Below the pieces are notes generated by a model that saw nothing but the letters and a program-made list of their open reading frames with translations, ran no database searches and was not told the origin of the DNA. Positions 36,058 through 44,040 of a stretch of 64,000 bases of DNA are shown here, piece after piece. Position numbers and translations under genes: made by a program. The stretch is from Nitrosopumilus piranensis (GTDB taxonomy: Archaea > Thermoproteota > Nitrososphaeria > Nitrososphaerales > Nitrosopumilaceae): NCBI RefSeq assembly GCF_000875775.1, contig NZ_CP010868.1, positions 1,561,707-1,625,706 of the forward strand. The letters are read 5' to 3'. Positions within the stretch are counted from its first letter, which is position 1, and each line of letters starts with the position of its first letter.

Positions 36058-36165
36058 TTACTTGTGGCAATCACACATGCAACTATTAGGAAAACACCTA
36101 TGACTAAGGCAGTCCCTGCAGCCCTTGCTTCTGCCACTTTTTACACGTAGTCTCTCTTTGTCCAT
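36058..36165 (-). CDS. Possible Cys-rich micro-protein (35 aa)
   Basis: ATG 36165 to TAA. The last 20 residues contain six cysteines and two histidines (KGCRDCLSHRCF, then NSCMCDCHK). Such density is hard to get by chance in AT-rich DNA and suggests metal binding. No ribosome-binding site is evident. Moderate doubt remains because of its size. Confidence 0.4.
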   Translation of the reverse strand: MDKERLRVKSGRSKGCRDCLSHRCFPNSCMCDCHK

Positions 36166-36297
36166 AAATGGGCCTCATCATTACAAGATTGTTTATCAGA
36201 TAGTTTTGCCATAAATCGCATAAGAAAATACAAACTTAAGCGTATTGGCGCCCAAGATGTTTGTCCTGCTTAAATGCAATGAACTGTCAATTAATAC

Positions 36298-36441
36298 ATG
36301 ATAACAAAGAAAGAAAGAACAGAAATTTTTGAAGATACGATTTCAGGTCTTAGAAAAAAATTCATTCCATCTGAGAGAAAAGTGGATGTAAAGATACTAG
36401 ACAGATTGGCTGAAAAATTTCGCAGACTACCCCTGGATTAG
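36298..36441 (+). CDS. Small charged helical protein (47 aa)
   Basis: ATG 36298 to TAG. A basic/acidic amphipathic helical peptide (ERTEIFEDTISGLRKKFIPS). No known family. It is convergent with the zinc-ribbon micro-gene that follows. Coding potential is reasonable but unproven. Confidence 0.5.
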   Translation: MITKKERTEIFEDTISGLRKKFIPSERKVDVKILDRLAEKFRRLPLD

Positions 36442-36465
36442 AATTTTAGTTAAAGATACAATAAA

Positions 36466-36645
36466 TCAAACTTTTTCCCAGCAGCTTGAAGCGCCGCACT
36501 GGCCACACTTTGCCTTTTCGTTCCATTTCTCAAATGGCTTGTCAGATGGAATCTTTACTACTGTAATTCTCTGGCACCCAGTACACTTTACCTTGATTGG
36601 AATGTTTCCAGCATTTCCTCCAACAAACAAGTCCTTGAATCCCAT
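36466..36645 (-). CDS. Zinc-ribbon micro-protein (59 aa)
   Basis: ATG 36645 to TGA. Two CxxC pairs, KCTGCQRI near residue 20 and KCGQCGAS near 47, form a classical zinc ribbon, with one additional cysteine. The protein may contact RNA, the ribosome or RNA polymerase. It belongs to the local cluster of tiny zinc proteins. Confidence 0.7.
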   Translation of the reverse strand: MGFKDLFVGGNAGNIPIKVKCTGCQRITVVKIPSDKPFEKWNEKAKCGQCGASSCWEKV

Positions 36646-36844
36646 GATACTATATTTGGTGTAGGAGTCTATTGTATGTTTTTTGGATAGATTTGAATTT
36701 TTTGTATGAATTGATTAACAACTACCTATCATTCGAGACAAATTACAACAACTCCAAACCAGAATATAGTTTGTCAAAATAGATTGTGCGATCAAAAATT
36801 AATTTTTACTCTTTTGGCTAAATCCCAACTGCTAGAAACCATTC

Positions 36845-37033
36845 ATGACAAAAACACAAGAAGAACCAATTTCAGAAAAATCAATTCAAGACAGACTACG
36901 ACAAGCAAGCTGCATTACAGTAGAGTCTGCACTCAGAAACAAAGTAAATCTCAACGTTGAATGGTATGATGTTCACGGGGAACAGCAAAATCAAAAGTTC
37001 ACAATTGCTGCAGGTTCAGTAATAGAGTTTTAG
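36845..37033 (+). CDS. Small hypothetical protein (62 aa)
   Basis: 62 residues: a helix (SIQDRLRQASCITVESALRN) followed by two or three beta strands (NLNVEWYDVHGEQQNQKFTI). No signal peptide or family match. A TATA-like AAAAATTAAT near 36795 lies about 40 nt upstream of its ATG. Confidence 0.55.
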   Translation: MTKTQEEPISEKSIQDRLRQASCITVESALRNKVNLNVEWYDVHGEQQNQKFTIAAGSVIEF

Positions 37034-37055
37034 GATTTTCTCCTATTTCTTTTTT

Positions 37056-37289
37056 TTAATTTACGCCCTTTCTTCTAGATAGTTTTTCTGCTGGAAAGTT
37101 TGATGTCTTTTCAAATTCGTCTGCCTTTGCCTTGACATTTGTCCGTTCTTGCTCTGTCTGCTCGCGAATAATCACGTCTTCACTATCTGTGTAATTTTGA
37201 CACTTGTTGCAAAGCCACAGCGTACCCTTGTCGGATTCCTTGTATATTGGGTATCTTCTACCCTCGCATTGTTTGCAAAAAAGAGGCAT
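37056..37289 (-). CDS. Zinc-ribbon protein (77 aa), TFIIS/RPB9 N-ribbon-like
   Basis: From ATG 37289: MPLFCKQCEGRRYPIY then LWLCNKCQNYTDS, two CxxC pairs about 25 residues apart, followed by a charged helix. The spacing is like the N-terminal ribbon of RPB9 or small TFIIS-like proteins. A longer frame to 37376 exists, but its extra residues look unlike a protein start and overlap the divergent gene. Role in transcription is possible but not shown. Confidence 0.65.
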   Translation of the reverse strand: MPLFCKQCEGRRYPIYKESDKGTLWLCNKCQNYTDSEDVIIREQTEQERTNVKAKADEFEKTSNFPAEKLSRRKGVN

Positions 37290-37354
37290 GATTCCAATGG
37301 AATAATTCTCAAATAAAGTCTTATCACTTGTGATATTTTCATCTAGTTTCTTAA

Positions 37355-37855
37355 ATGAGAAAGACCAAATATACACAATTGAAACAAAATGACAAAATTT
37401 TGATCATTGCAGGACTGGTTGCAGGAATGATAGGATTGGCAGTAATGATTGGGTTTATCGGACAAGGAAATGTCAGACATGTGTCGATTTTTTGGACTGA
37501 AAAAGTAGAGCAGACAGTAGTATTCCAAGAGGTAGGTGGTGAAACCCAAATCAAAGCAATAAAGGGAGTCAAAGGAGATGACAACCCAACGCTAATTTCT
37601 CGTACAGCATTTGCTTATGTCTTGACTGTAATTAACAATGGAACCACACATCACAGATTATACATTGACGGTTTTAACGTTCAAACTGACTTGTTAGAGC
37701 CAGGAGAGCAAGACACCATTACAATTTATCCAGACAAGGAAGGCGAATTTACCTACTATGACAAGAGGCAGTATCTAGAACCACTAGGCAAAATCAAAAT
37801 TTTCTCAGTTGTACCAAGTGATGAGTTCACAGGAATCTGGAAAGACCTGATTTAG
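37355..37855 (+). CDS. Membrane-anchored cupredoxin-like protein lacking copper ligands
   Basis: A 166-residue protein with one N-terminal membrane helix (ILIIAGLVAGMIGLAVMIGF) and an outside domain. Segments AYVLTVINNGTTHHRLYIDG, LLEPGEQDTITIYPDKEGEF and TYYDKRQYLEPLGKIKIF follow the strand order of plastocyanin-like cupredoxins. At the place where the Cys-x-His ligands would stand (YYCxxxxH) it reads YYDKRQY, so a type 1 copper site is absent. Such paralogues may serve as a structural or docking domain near copper proteins. The stop overlaps the convergent methyltransferase by 4 nt. Confidence 0.72.
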   Translation: MRKTKYTQLKQNDKILIIAGLVAGMIGLAVMIGFIGQGNVRHVSIFWTEKVEQTVVFQEVGGETQIKAIKGVKGDDNPTLISRTAFAYVLTVINNGTTHHRLYIDGFNVQTDLLEPGEQDTITIYPDKEGEFTYYDKRQYLEPLGKIKIFSVVPSDEFTGIWKDLI

Positions 37856-38718
37856 GATTTTTGTGCTATTACGAAATCTACTTTGTAGTTTAGAGTAGCT
37901 CGTGGATTGAGTTTCAGATTCCAGGGGATAAAGGATGGTTTTTTTGTAGAACTCAAAACATTAAATCCCAAATCTGTCAAATTTATGCGCAAAAGAGATT
38001 CATTAATGGGATTTTTCACAGAATTTGGACCTCTATCAAAGTCGTATGGATCAGAGATTACAAAATGGCCTTTAGTGATCTGTTTTGATATTGATTTTAG
38101 CAAGACTCTTGGTTCAATTATTTCTAAAACGTTTAGAGCCAAAACTAAATCAAACTGTAATTTTCCAAACACAGGACAAAGTGAATCAGCTACAAAGTAA
38201 TCCAAGTTTTCTTTGAAATGTTTTTTTGCAATGTCTAATGCACTAAAGGAACGATCCAAACCAAATACCATCTCATTGGAATCAGCCAAATGATTAGTAG
38301 TTATTCCAATAGAGCAACCATGCTCCAAGACAAGTTTTGATGAAGGTAAAGCATCTAGATTTTTCTTTACTTCAAAATAAAATTTGGAGTTTTTGCTGTT
38401 TTGGTAAATTTTAGACCATTTCTCTTCAAGGTTGCTCCTGTCATTTTCTTTTTTACTCAAAGAAGATTTTACAAAACTCTTGAGTTTTGGGGAGCAAACA
38501 AGATTGTACAGTTTTCCTCCCAAGATTCGTCGTGAAGAAAGATAATTGGCAAAGTCATCCCACAAAATTGGAATTTTGTGTATTATAGGAAATTTCAATT
38601 TACATTTTTTGCATTCTAGCATTCCCTCAACAATTTCTTTTTCAGACAAAAAAACATCAAGTTCAAGCTTTGCTCCACATCGCACACATCTCAAAAATTC
38701 AAGACTTGATTGAAGCAT
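37852..38718 (-). CDS. SAM-dependent methyltransferase with Trm112-like zinc domain
   Basis: About 288 residues from ATG 38718 (TTG 38730 would add four). The N-terminal zinc module (LRCVRCGAKLELDVFLSEKE; ECKKCKLKFPI) resembles Trm112, an activator of methyltransferases. A class I methyltransferase fold follows (LVLEHGCSIGITTNHLADSN; MVFGLDRSFSALDIAKKHF; FDLVLALNVLEII). The substrate is unknown; fusion of activator and enzyme is common for lipid or small-molecule methylation. It converges on the cupredoxin-like gene. Confidence 0.82.
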   Translation of the reverse strand: MLQSSLEFLRCVRCGAKLELDVFLSEKEIVEGMLECKKCKLKFPIIHKIPILWDDFANYLSSRRILGGKLYNLVCSPKLKSFVKSSLSKKENDRSNLEEKWSKIYQNSKNSKFYFEVKKNLDALPSSKLVLEHGCSIGITTNHLADSNEMVFGLDRSFSALDIAKKHFKENLDYFVADSLCPVFGKLQFDLVLALNVLEIIEPRVLLKSISKQITKGHFVISDPYDFDRGPNSVKNPINESLLRINLTDLGFNVLSSTKKPSFIPWNLKLNPRATLNYKVDFVIAQKS

Positions 38719-38804
38719 ATGAGAAATCAATTATTACAAACTATATTTCTTTGATCTAAAACCAAGATAATGTTAAATGTAGTAATCGACGATTTGATTT
38801 GAAA

Positions 38805-40001
38805 ATGGGAGAGTTTGAAGAATTTGCAGAGGCACTTTTTGGGCAGTTATCAGTAGAGATTGATGAGGAAAAAGAGATTTCTGGGCTCGCAGTAAAGGCC
38901 AAAGAAGACTTGGCAGGCAAGGTGGAGTTTGAAGATATTGAGGAAATTGCAAATAGAGTAATTCCAGAATTTAAGACAAAGATCAAAGAGTTTCTTGGAG
39001 TAGATGTATCTGATAACATCAAACTAGAATTTCCAGAGCTTGAAGACCTAAAGAGACTCAAAGGAGAAAAAGTCTTTGCAGATAACGAATCAAAAGAGTT
39101 TGTAAGGGAATTATTTAATGCAGTAGCAAAAGAAGATCAAAAAAAGATTGCAGAACTAATGAAGCAAGACACGGCAAAATATTTAGTATATTCAACATAT
39201 GCAATTCAATACATTTCTAAAATCACTACAACATATGGAGACTATCTTAATGACGTGATTTATCTCAATAAATTCATTCTATCAAGATATCCACAAATTA
39301 TTTTACACAAACAAGGAGAGCCATACGAATCAAGATTTGAGAATGTAAACTCTGGGTACATGGGTGCAATAAAGATGGCAGTATTAGAAGAACTAATCCA
39401 CTCCACACAAGAAAAGTTACATCAAATCAACAAAGAAGCTGCAATGCAGGTAAATAAGATTAATGAAGAGTTGGCAGGAATTATCCTAAAGATTGATACT
39501 CAAACTGTCAATATGCTTGCAGAATATTGCCAACTTCAAACAGTACCAGATGATTTCCCGTTTGCAAAAAGGGCAAACCTGTTTTTCTTTTTGAATCCAG
39601 ACCATTTCCTAATTGAGCAGATTGGCCCTGACGTTATGACATTTACACATGTAGAGATGGATCCAAAAATAAAAGAAGCGATTCCACAGCTCTTAGATAT
39701 TTACAAGAGATGGCTTGCACCAATCCAGCATCACCATGCAGTATTTACTGCAATGGAAGGCATGGCAGGATTTGCAATTGAAAATATCCTAAAAGATGAC
39801 CAAGATTTCCAAAATTATCTTACAACATTCATGGGAACGGACATTTCATCATATCAGGTTAGAAAGAGCATGGGCAAGGACTTTACAAAGACAGTATATG
39901 AAAAATTAGGCTCAGATACGTTCAAAAAAATCATTGAAATTCCCCCAAACACCAGAGAACTCAAGGATCCCCAACTATACCTTGACAAGTTGAGCCAGTA
40001 A
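38805..40001 (+). CDS. Conserved hypothetical protein (398 aa), unrecognised
   Basis: A soluble, mainly helical protein of about 398 residues from ATG 38805 (TTG 38799 would add two residues). No nucleotide-binding motif is visible. The region near 305-325 (APIQHHHAVFTAMEGMAGFA) has three successive histidines and a nearby glutamate, and LIHSTQEKLHQIN occurs near 206. This leaves a metal site possible. The gene is followed 3 nt later by the SirB1-like gene, so they are probably co-transcribed. Confidence 0.65.
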   Translation: MGEFEEFAEALFGQLSVEIDEEKEISGLAVKAKEDLAGKVEFEDIEEIANRVIPEFKTKIKEFLGVDVSDNIKLEFPELEDLKRLKGEKVFADNESKEFVRELFNAVAKEDQKKIAELMKQDTAKYLVYSTYAIQYISKITTTYGDYLNDVIYLNKFILSRYPQIILHKQGEPYESRFENVNSGYMGAIKMAVLEELIHSTQEKLHQINKEAAMQVNKINEELAGIILKIDTQTVNMLAEYCQLQTVPDDFPFAKRANLFFFLNPDHFLIEQIGPDVMTFTHVEMDPKIKEAIPQLLDIYKRWLAPIQHHHAVFTAMEGMAGFAIENILKDDQDFQNYLTTFMGTDISSYQVRKSMGKDFTKTVYEKLGSDTFKKIIEIPPNTRELKDPQLYLDKLSQ

Positions 40002-40004
40002 CAA

Positions 40005-40823
40005 TTGCAAGAAGACTTTGATCCATTTGTTGCAGAATGGTATGCATTTGTAAAAAATCCAAACTTTAACCTAGTTGAAAAGTGCCTCAAATTTGCACAG
40101 ATTCTAGAATATCCAGATTTAGAGATTGAAAAGTATATTGAAAAGATCAACAAGATGGGAATGTCTCTAAAAGAGTCAGTAAGTGATGTAAAAAATCCAA
40201 CATATCTGATTTCTATGTTAAATGAGCATCTCTTTGAGAATCTAGGATATAGTGGAGATGATGATGATTACTATAATCCAAAGAATAATTTTCTAAACGA
40301 AGTACTAGATAAAAAGACAGGTCTTCCAATCACTATTTCCATTCTTTATGCAGAAGTTGCAAAGTTTATTGGATTGGATCTAAAAATTGTAGGATTTCCC
40401 AGCCATATCTTGGTAAAATATAATGAAGAGATGATACTAGATCCATTTTATGATGGTCGATTACTAGACATTGATGACTTGCAAGAGATTCTTGACACAA
40501 ATTTTGGAGGAGAGGTAGAATTTAAACCAGAATTCCTAGATGAGATTAGGCCTGAACAAATTCTAGTAAGACTAACACGAAATTTGAAGAACTCCTATGT
40601 TCAGTCTTTTGTTTATGACAAAGCACTACGTTGTGTTAACATGGTCTTGGCAATAGAACCAGAATCTCCTGAAGATATTAGAGATAAGGGAATATTAGAA
40701 GAACGACTACTAAATTATGAAAGCGCATTAAAATATTTGAATAAATATTTGGAGATTAATCCAAATGCCGAAGATGTAGATTTTATTTTAGAATTGATTA
40801 GAGGTATAAAGACAAAAAATTAA
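40005..40823 (+). CDS. SirB1-like transglutaminase-fold protein with TPR-like C-terminus
   Basis: A 272-residue protein. The region around 80-180 (NNFLNEVLDKKTGLPITISI; VGFPSHILVKYNEEMILDPF) matches the SirB1/transglutaminase-core-2 family; the His-Asp pair is present while the catalytic cysteine is not at the usual place. Two helical repeats at 205-265 look TPR-like (NMVLAIEPESPEDIRDKGIL; ALKYLNKYLEINPNAEDVDF). The start is TTG 40005. It ends over the stop of a convergent small gene. Confidence 0.82.
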   Translation: MQEDFDPFVAEWYAFVKNPNFNLVEKCLKFAQILEYPDLEIEKYIEKINKMGMSLKESVSDVKNPTYLISMLNEHLFENLGYSGDDDDYYNPKNNFLNEVLDKKTGLPITISILYAEVAKFIGLDLKIVGFPSHILVKYNEEMILDPFYDGRLLDIDDLQEILDTNFGGEVEFKPEFLDEIRPEQILVRLTRNLKNSYVQSFVYDKALRCVNMVLAIEPESPEDIRDKGILEERLLNYESALKYLNKYLEINPNAEDVDFILELIRGIKTKN

Positions 40824-40990
40824 TCAATAATAGAATCTATGTCTTGTCCTCTCTTAATCATTGAGATTTCATGACGAGCAATTTTATTTCTCAATGCTCT
40901 TTTGAGGATATCGACTTCACTTCTGAGTAATGCAATTTCATCTTCAAGTTTTGCAACTCTTTCATAGATGGTTTCAGCTTCTGAACTCAT
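40820..40990 (-). CDS. Small coiled-coil protein (56 aa)
   Basis: ATG 40990 to TAA gives 56 residues with a leucine/isoleucine heptad helix (IYERVAKLEDEIALLRSEVD). It is probably an oligomer-forming peptide. Convergent to, and overlapping by 4 nt, the SirB1-like gene. No family recognised. Confidence 0.65.
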   Translation of the reverse strand: MSSEAETIYERVAKLEDEIALLRSEVDILKRALRNKIARHEISMIKRGQDIDSIID

Positions 40991-41063
40991 GATTATGTAT
41001 CAAGAAAAAATTGTCTTAAAAAGTTATGGGTAAATATTTTGATGGGCAGGTAAGCTTTTTGCA

Positions 41064-41225
41064 CTATAATTCAAATTCTTGGCGACATTTTTCACACTTT
41101 GCGCGCTCTTCACCAGGAGAACCAAGGATGAAAATCTTACCAATTGTTTTACAAACGGGACACATTCCAGTTGTTGCATTCTTAGGACCTGTGCGTATAA
41201 TTTTTTGAGTTTTTCTTCGTCCCAT
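41064..41225 (-). CDS. Zinc-ribbon micro-protein (53 aa)
   Basis: ATG 41225 to TAG. A basic N-terminus (MGRRKTQKIIRTG) precedes two CxxC pairs (MCPVCKTIGK and KCEKCRQEF) about 21 residues apart, forming a zinc ribbon. The design, a basic tail plus a ribbon, suits ribosome or RNA binding. Frame and start are clear. Confidence 0.72.
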   Translation of the reverse strand: MGRRKTQKIIRTGPKNATTGMCPVCKTIGKIFILGSPGEERAKCEKCRQEFEL

Positions 41226-41337
41226 AAGTAAACATCTTGAATCGGTCTATTAAGTTTTAACGGCGGATATGAGAGTACGCCTTGAATTTTTCACTATTAG
41301 AGGGCGATATTATGAATTAGGAATTAACAGGAAAGAA

Positions 41338-42153
41338 TCAAGTTCCTTTTCCATCCCATACGACTCTTTGAGGGAATGGGATCTCTATGCCTTCAGCATC
41401 AAGGGCATTTTTGATTACTTTGAGTAAAGTGGGCATTACTTCTAGCAAATCATCACGTGGATGCCATACGCGAACTAAAATGTTGACACTATTATCTGCA
41501 AGTTCAGATACTGAGAAATGAGGGGCAGGTTCCATTAATGAATAAACAACATTTTTTTCAATTGCATTTTTGATAGTTTTGATTGCCTTGTCTATATCTT
41601 CACCATATCCAATTCCTACAGTTACCTCACTTCTACGAACTTCAGAAAGATCAAATGTTCTAAGATTAGATGTAAACATCTTTTCATTTGGAATACGTAC
41701 AACTGTTCCATCAAATTGCTGAATTTTTGAAGAAAATGTGTTAATGTCAATTAACTTACCTGTAACATTATCTCCTACTACCTCAACAGTGTCTCCTTGT
41801 TTGACAGGTTTTTCAATTAGCAAGAATACCCCAGAAATCATATTGGAAACAACTGTTTGAGCTGCAAATCCAATTACAATTCCCATAAATCCTGCGCCAA
41901 CTACCAATCCACCAATATCAAATCCTTGACTTGCAGTTGCAGCAAAAAGAAAGATTACAATTATTCCATAATAGATCAGTTTATTGAGGGTCTTTACAGA
42001 ATGTGTGGACATGGTTGGTGCAAATTTCTTGTTGAAGATCATTCGAGCAATTCTTGCAACAATTACACCTGCAAATACTATGATTCCAATTACCAGCAGA
42101 CTCCAAATGGTTAGTCCGTCAGTTAGTTGAGTGTCAAGAATTTCTAATACCAT
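41338..42153 (-). CDS. Small-conductance mechanosensitive channel (MscS family)
   Basis: A 271-residue channel that releases solutes on osmotic down-shock. Three N-terminal helices are present; TM3 with glycine/alanine packing reads GLVVGAGFMGIVIGFAAQTV. The beta domain follows (EKPVKQGDTVEVVGDNVTGK; FDGTVVRIPNEKMFTSNLRT), then the alpha/beta C-domain. The start abuts the end of the DUF432 gene with no gap, a known archaeal pairing. Confidence 0.92.
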   Translation of the reverse strand: MVLEILDTQLTDGLTIWSLLVIGIIVFAGVIVARIARMIFNKKFAPTMSTHSVKTLNKLIYYGIIVIFLFAATASQGFDIGGLVVGAGFMGIVIGFAAQTVVSNMISGVFLLIEKPVKQGDTVEVVGDNVTGKLIDINTFSSKIQQFDGTVVRIPNEKMFTSNLRTFDLSEVRRSEVTVGIGYGEDIDKAIKTIKNAIEKNVVYSLMEPAPHFSVSELADNSVNILVRVWHPRDDLLEVMPTLLKVIKNALDAEGIEIPFPQRVVWDGKGT

Positions 42154-42918
42154 CTAAGAAAACCCCTTGTCCATTACAAATGTGCCAATATCTTGATTTT
42201 CAGAATATATCACATGTTGCAGATCTTTATCTTTTTTATCATAATCAACTTTTTTAATTTTAATTATCTCTTTGTTTGTGTCTTCTCGTATAGTTCCTTT
42301 GATGTCATCAATGTGAACCTCGGAATTATCTGAATAGTATATTGTATGTGAGGTAATTGGAAATACTAGCTTTCCAACAGAGACGCCATGGGAGAGATTA
42401 TTTTTTAGCTCAACTCTCATTTTAGCATAAATATATGGAAAAGATTCATCCCCTTCTAACAATTTTACCTTAGAATACATACAGAGACTACCATTTTCGG
42501 GGGTACCATACAGTGCATATCTAGAATGCATAGGCTCACATGTAAAGCAGTCAAAAAGTTCCTTAGATTTATCCTCAGAATTTAGAATAAAAATCCCAAT
42601 CTCAATTGGAAACTGAATCAAAAAGTTAGCAGTTGAATTCTTTTCTACAAATATTGATTCTTCTAATCTAAGAAAGATAAGATCATGTGTTTTCTTTGCT
42701 GGAAGATGTAGTGGTAATACTGGACATAGTTCTATTTCAGTTGAATCTGAAGGTGAAAGGGATTTTTTAATTTCATTATTTGTAGAGTCTATTCTATGAT
42801 ATGAGAGTCTTCCATCTTGTTTTCGTGAAAAGTGTATCTGTGTTTTTGGAAGTTCCAAGTCAAGCTTCTCTGAGATTACATATTTCCCATAATCTGAAAA
42901 CTTGTCAGTCATATCCAT
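42154..42918 (-). CDS. DUF432-family protein coupled to MscS
   Basis: A 254-residue soluble, beta-rich protein matching the archaeal DUF432 type by context and by phrases such as IFLRLEESIFVEKNSTANFL and FPIEIGIFIL. DUF432 genes are found next to MscS genes, and here the stop precedes the channel ATG directly. A role in channel control is inferred from that pairing. No enzyme motif is visible. Confidence 0.75.
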   Translation of the reverse strand: MDMTDKFSDYGKYVISEKLDLELPKTQIHFSRKQDGRLSYHRIDSTNNEIKKSLSPSDSTEIELCPVLPLHLPAKKTHDLIFLRLEESIFVEKNSTANFLIQFPIEIGIFILNSEDKSKELFDCFTCEPMHSRYALYGTPENGSLCMYSKVKLLEGDESFPYIYAKMRVELKNNLSHGVSVGKLVFPITSHTIYYSDNSEVHIDDIKGTIREDTNKEIIKIKKVDYDKKDKDLQHVIYSENQDIGTFVMDKGFS

Positions 42919-43025
42919 GCAAAGTGAATGAAACCACTAATAAGGTATTCACAATGTGATTTTTATTTTATAATTTAGAAAATTTTCAAAGTACAGAATT
43001 CTTGACATCAACTCACAGATGTTAA

Positions 43026-43112
43026 TGGCGCGGGGAGGGGGATTTGAACCCCCGTGTCCTTGCGGACATGGGATTAGCAATCCCACGCCCTACCAGGCTA
43101 GGCGATCCCCGC
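43026..43112 (-). tRNA. tRNA-Ser (anticodon GCU), CCA encoded
   Basis: A class II tRNA read on the minus strand. The acceptor stem GCGGGGA pairs with TCCCCGC, followed by discriminator G and an encoded CCA (43026-43028). The anticodon stem TGGGA/TCCCA holds the loop TTGCTAA, giving GCU for AGC/AGU codons. A long variable arm (GTCCGCAAGGAC) and T-loop TTCAAAT confirm serine. No intron. Confidence 0.95.
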
Positions 43113-43171
43113 ACAAAGATGGCTAGAATTAATCTGTAAATAAGTCAAACTTTGTATGAATTTTTTAAAAC

Positions 43172-43930
43172 TCAAGTATTGTCTAGTTCGTCATGAAATT
43201 GGCTGTAATTGTTCACAATTTCATCAATTGGAACACGTTTTCCACCTACAATTTTTAGATCAACTTGGACCTTTTTGTCGGAAATTGTTAAAATGTTGTA
43301 TGTGTTTTCAAATAATCCACGAACTCTCTCAGAGGTAGCAGTACCCGCATTTACAACAGTTAGTGTTCTAAAGTTCCAAGCCCATGGTCTGTGTTTATGG
43401 CCACATAATACAACATCAACTTTGGAATCAAGTACTGTTCTTAGTACATCACCGGCATCAACTACAGTAAGTTGATCAGAACCAGTATCAGGAATTGCAA
43501 TTAGATGATGATGCATTGCAACAATCTTTATCTTATCTTTGTATTTTTTCATAGTTCTCTCAAGCCAAAGATTTTGTCTATATCCAACTTCCCCTTCGTT
43601 TCTGTCAGGTCTGGCAGTACCAACAGTTACCAAAACTACATCTTCACTTAATTCATTAACAGTTTGAAACGGAAAGAACTTTTTGAATAGCAGATAACCA
43701 GTGTTTCTGTAATCATGATTCCCACTAATTGCGATAATTTTTTTTGTGTTGAATTTATCTAATAGAGATTTACATTTTTCATATTCTTTCATCAATCCCT
43801 CGTTTGTCAAATCTCCAGTGATTACAATTACATCTGGATTGAGTTCATTAACTTCTTTGACTAGTATGTTGAATTTTTCTTCTAGGAATTGAGATCCCAC
43901 ATGCAGATCAGAGATTTGAACTATTATCAT
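43172..43930 (-). CDS. Calcineurin-like metallophosphoesterase
   Basis: A 252-residue phosphoesterase of the Icc/3',5'-cAMP phosphodiesterase group. The dinuclear metal motifs are in order: ISDLHVGS (D, H), ITGDLTNEG (GD), SGNHDYRN (GNHD), AMHHHLIAI and CGHKHRPW (GHxH). It could hydrolyse a cyclic nucleotide or another phosphoester; the substrate is not evident. It is monocistronic and starts with ATG. Confidence 0.9.
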   Translation of the reverse strand: MIIVQISDLHVGSQFLEEKFNILVKEVNELNPDVIVITGDLTNEGLMKEYEKCKSLLDKFNTKKIIAISGNHDYRNTGYLLFKKFFPFQTVNELSEDVVLVTVGTARPDRNEGEVGYRQNLWLERTMKKYKDKIKIVAMHHHLIAIPDTGSDQLTVVDAGDVLRTVLDSKVDVVLCGHKHRPWAWNFRTLTVVNAGTATSERVRGLFENTYNILTISDKKVQVDLKIVGGKRVPIDEIVNNYSQFHDELDNT

Positions 43931-44040
43931 TAAAGACTGTTTTACAAAAATAGCTATTAAATCATCTCTATAGATAACATGTAGAAATCATTTTCAATCA
44001 AGGTAGAATTAAATAATAAACTCCTCAAAAACTTGCAGTT

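Larger units (their letters stand above)
35815..36297. other. Intergenic region with hairpin and possible Cys-rich micro-gene
   Basis: 483 nt. It holds a strong hairpin at 35940-35978 and a possible 35-codon cysteine-rich gene (36058-36165, minus strand), both listed separately. Other parts are AT-rich with no visible gene. Confidence 0.5.

Noticed and set aside
41026-41208. Plus-strand 60-codon frame
   Set aside because: Antisense to a zinc-ribbon micro-protein on the minus strand with paired CxxC motifs.
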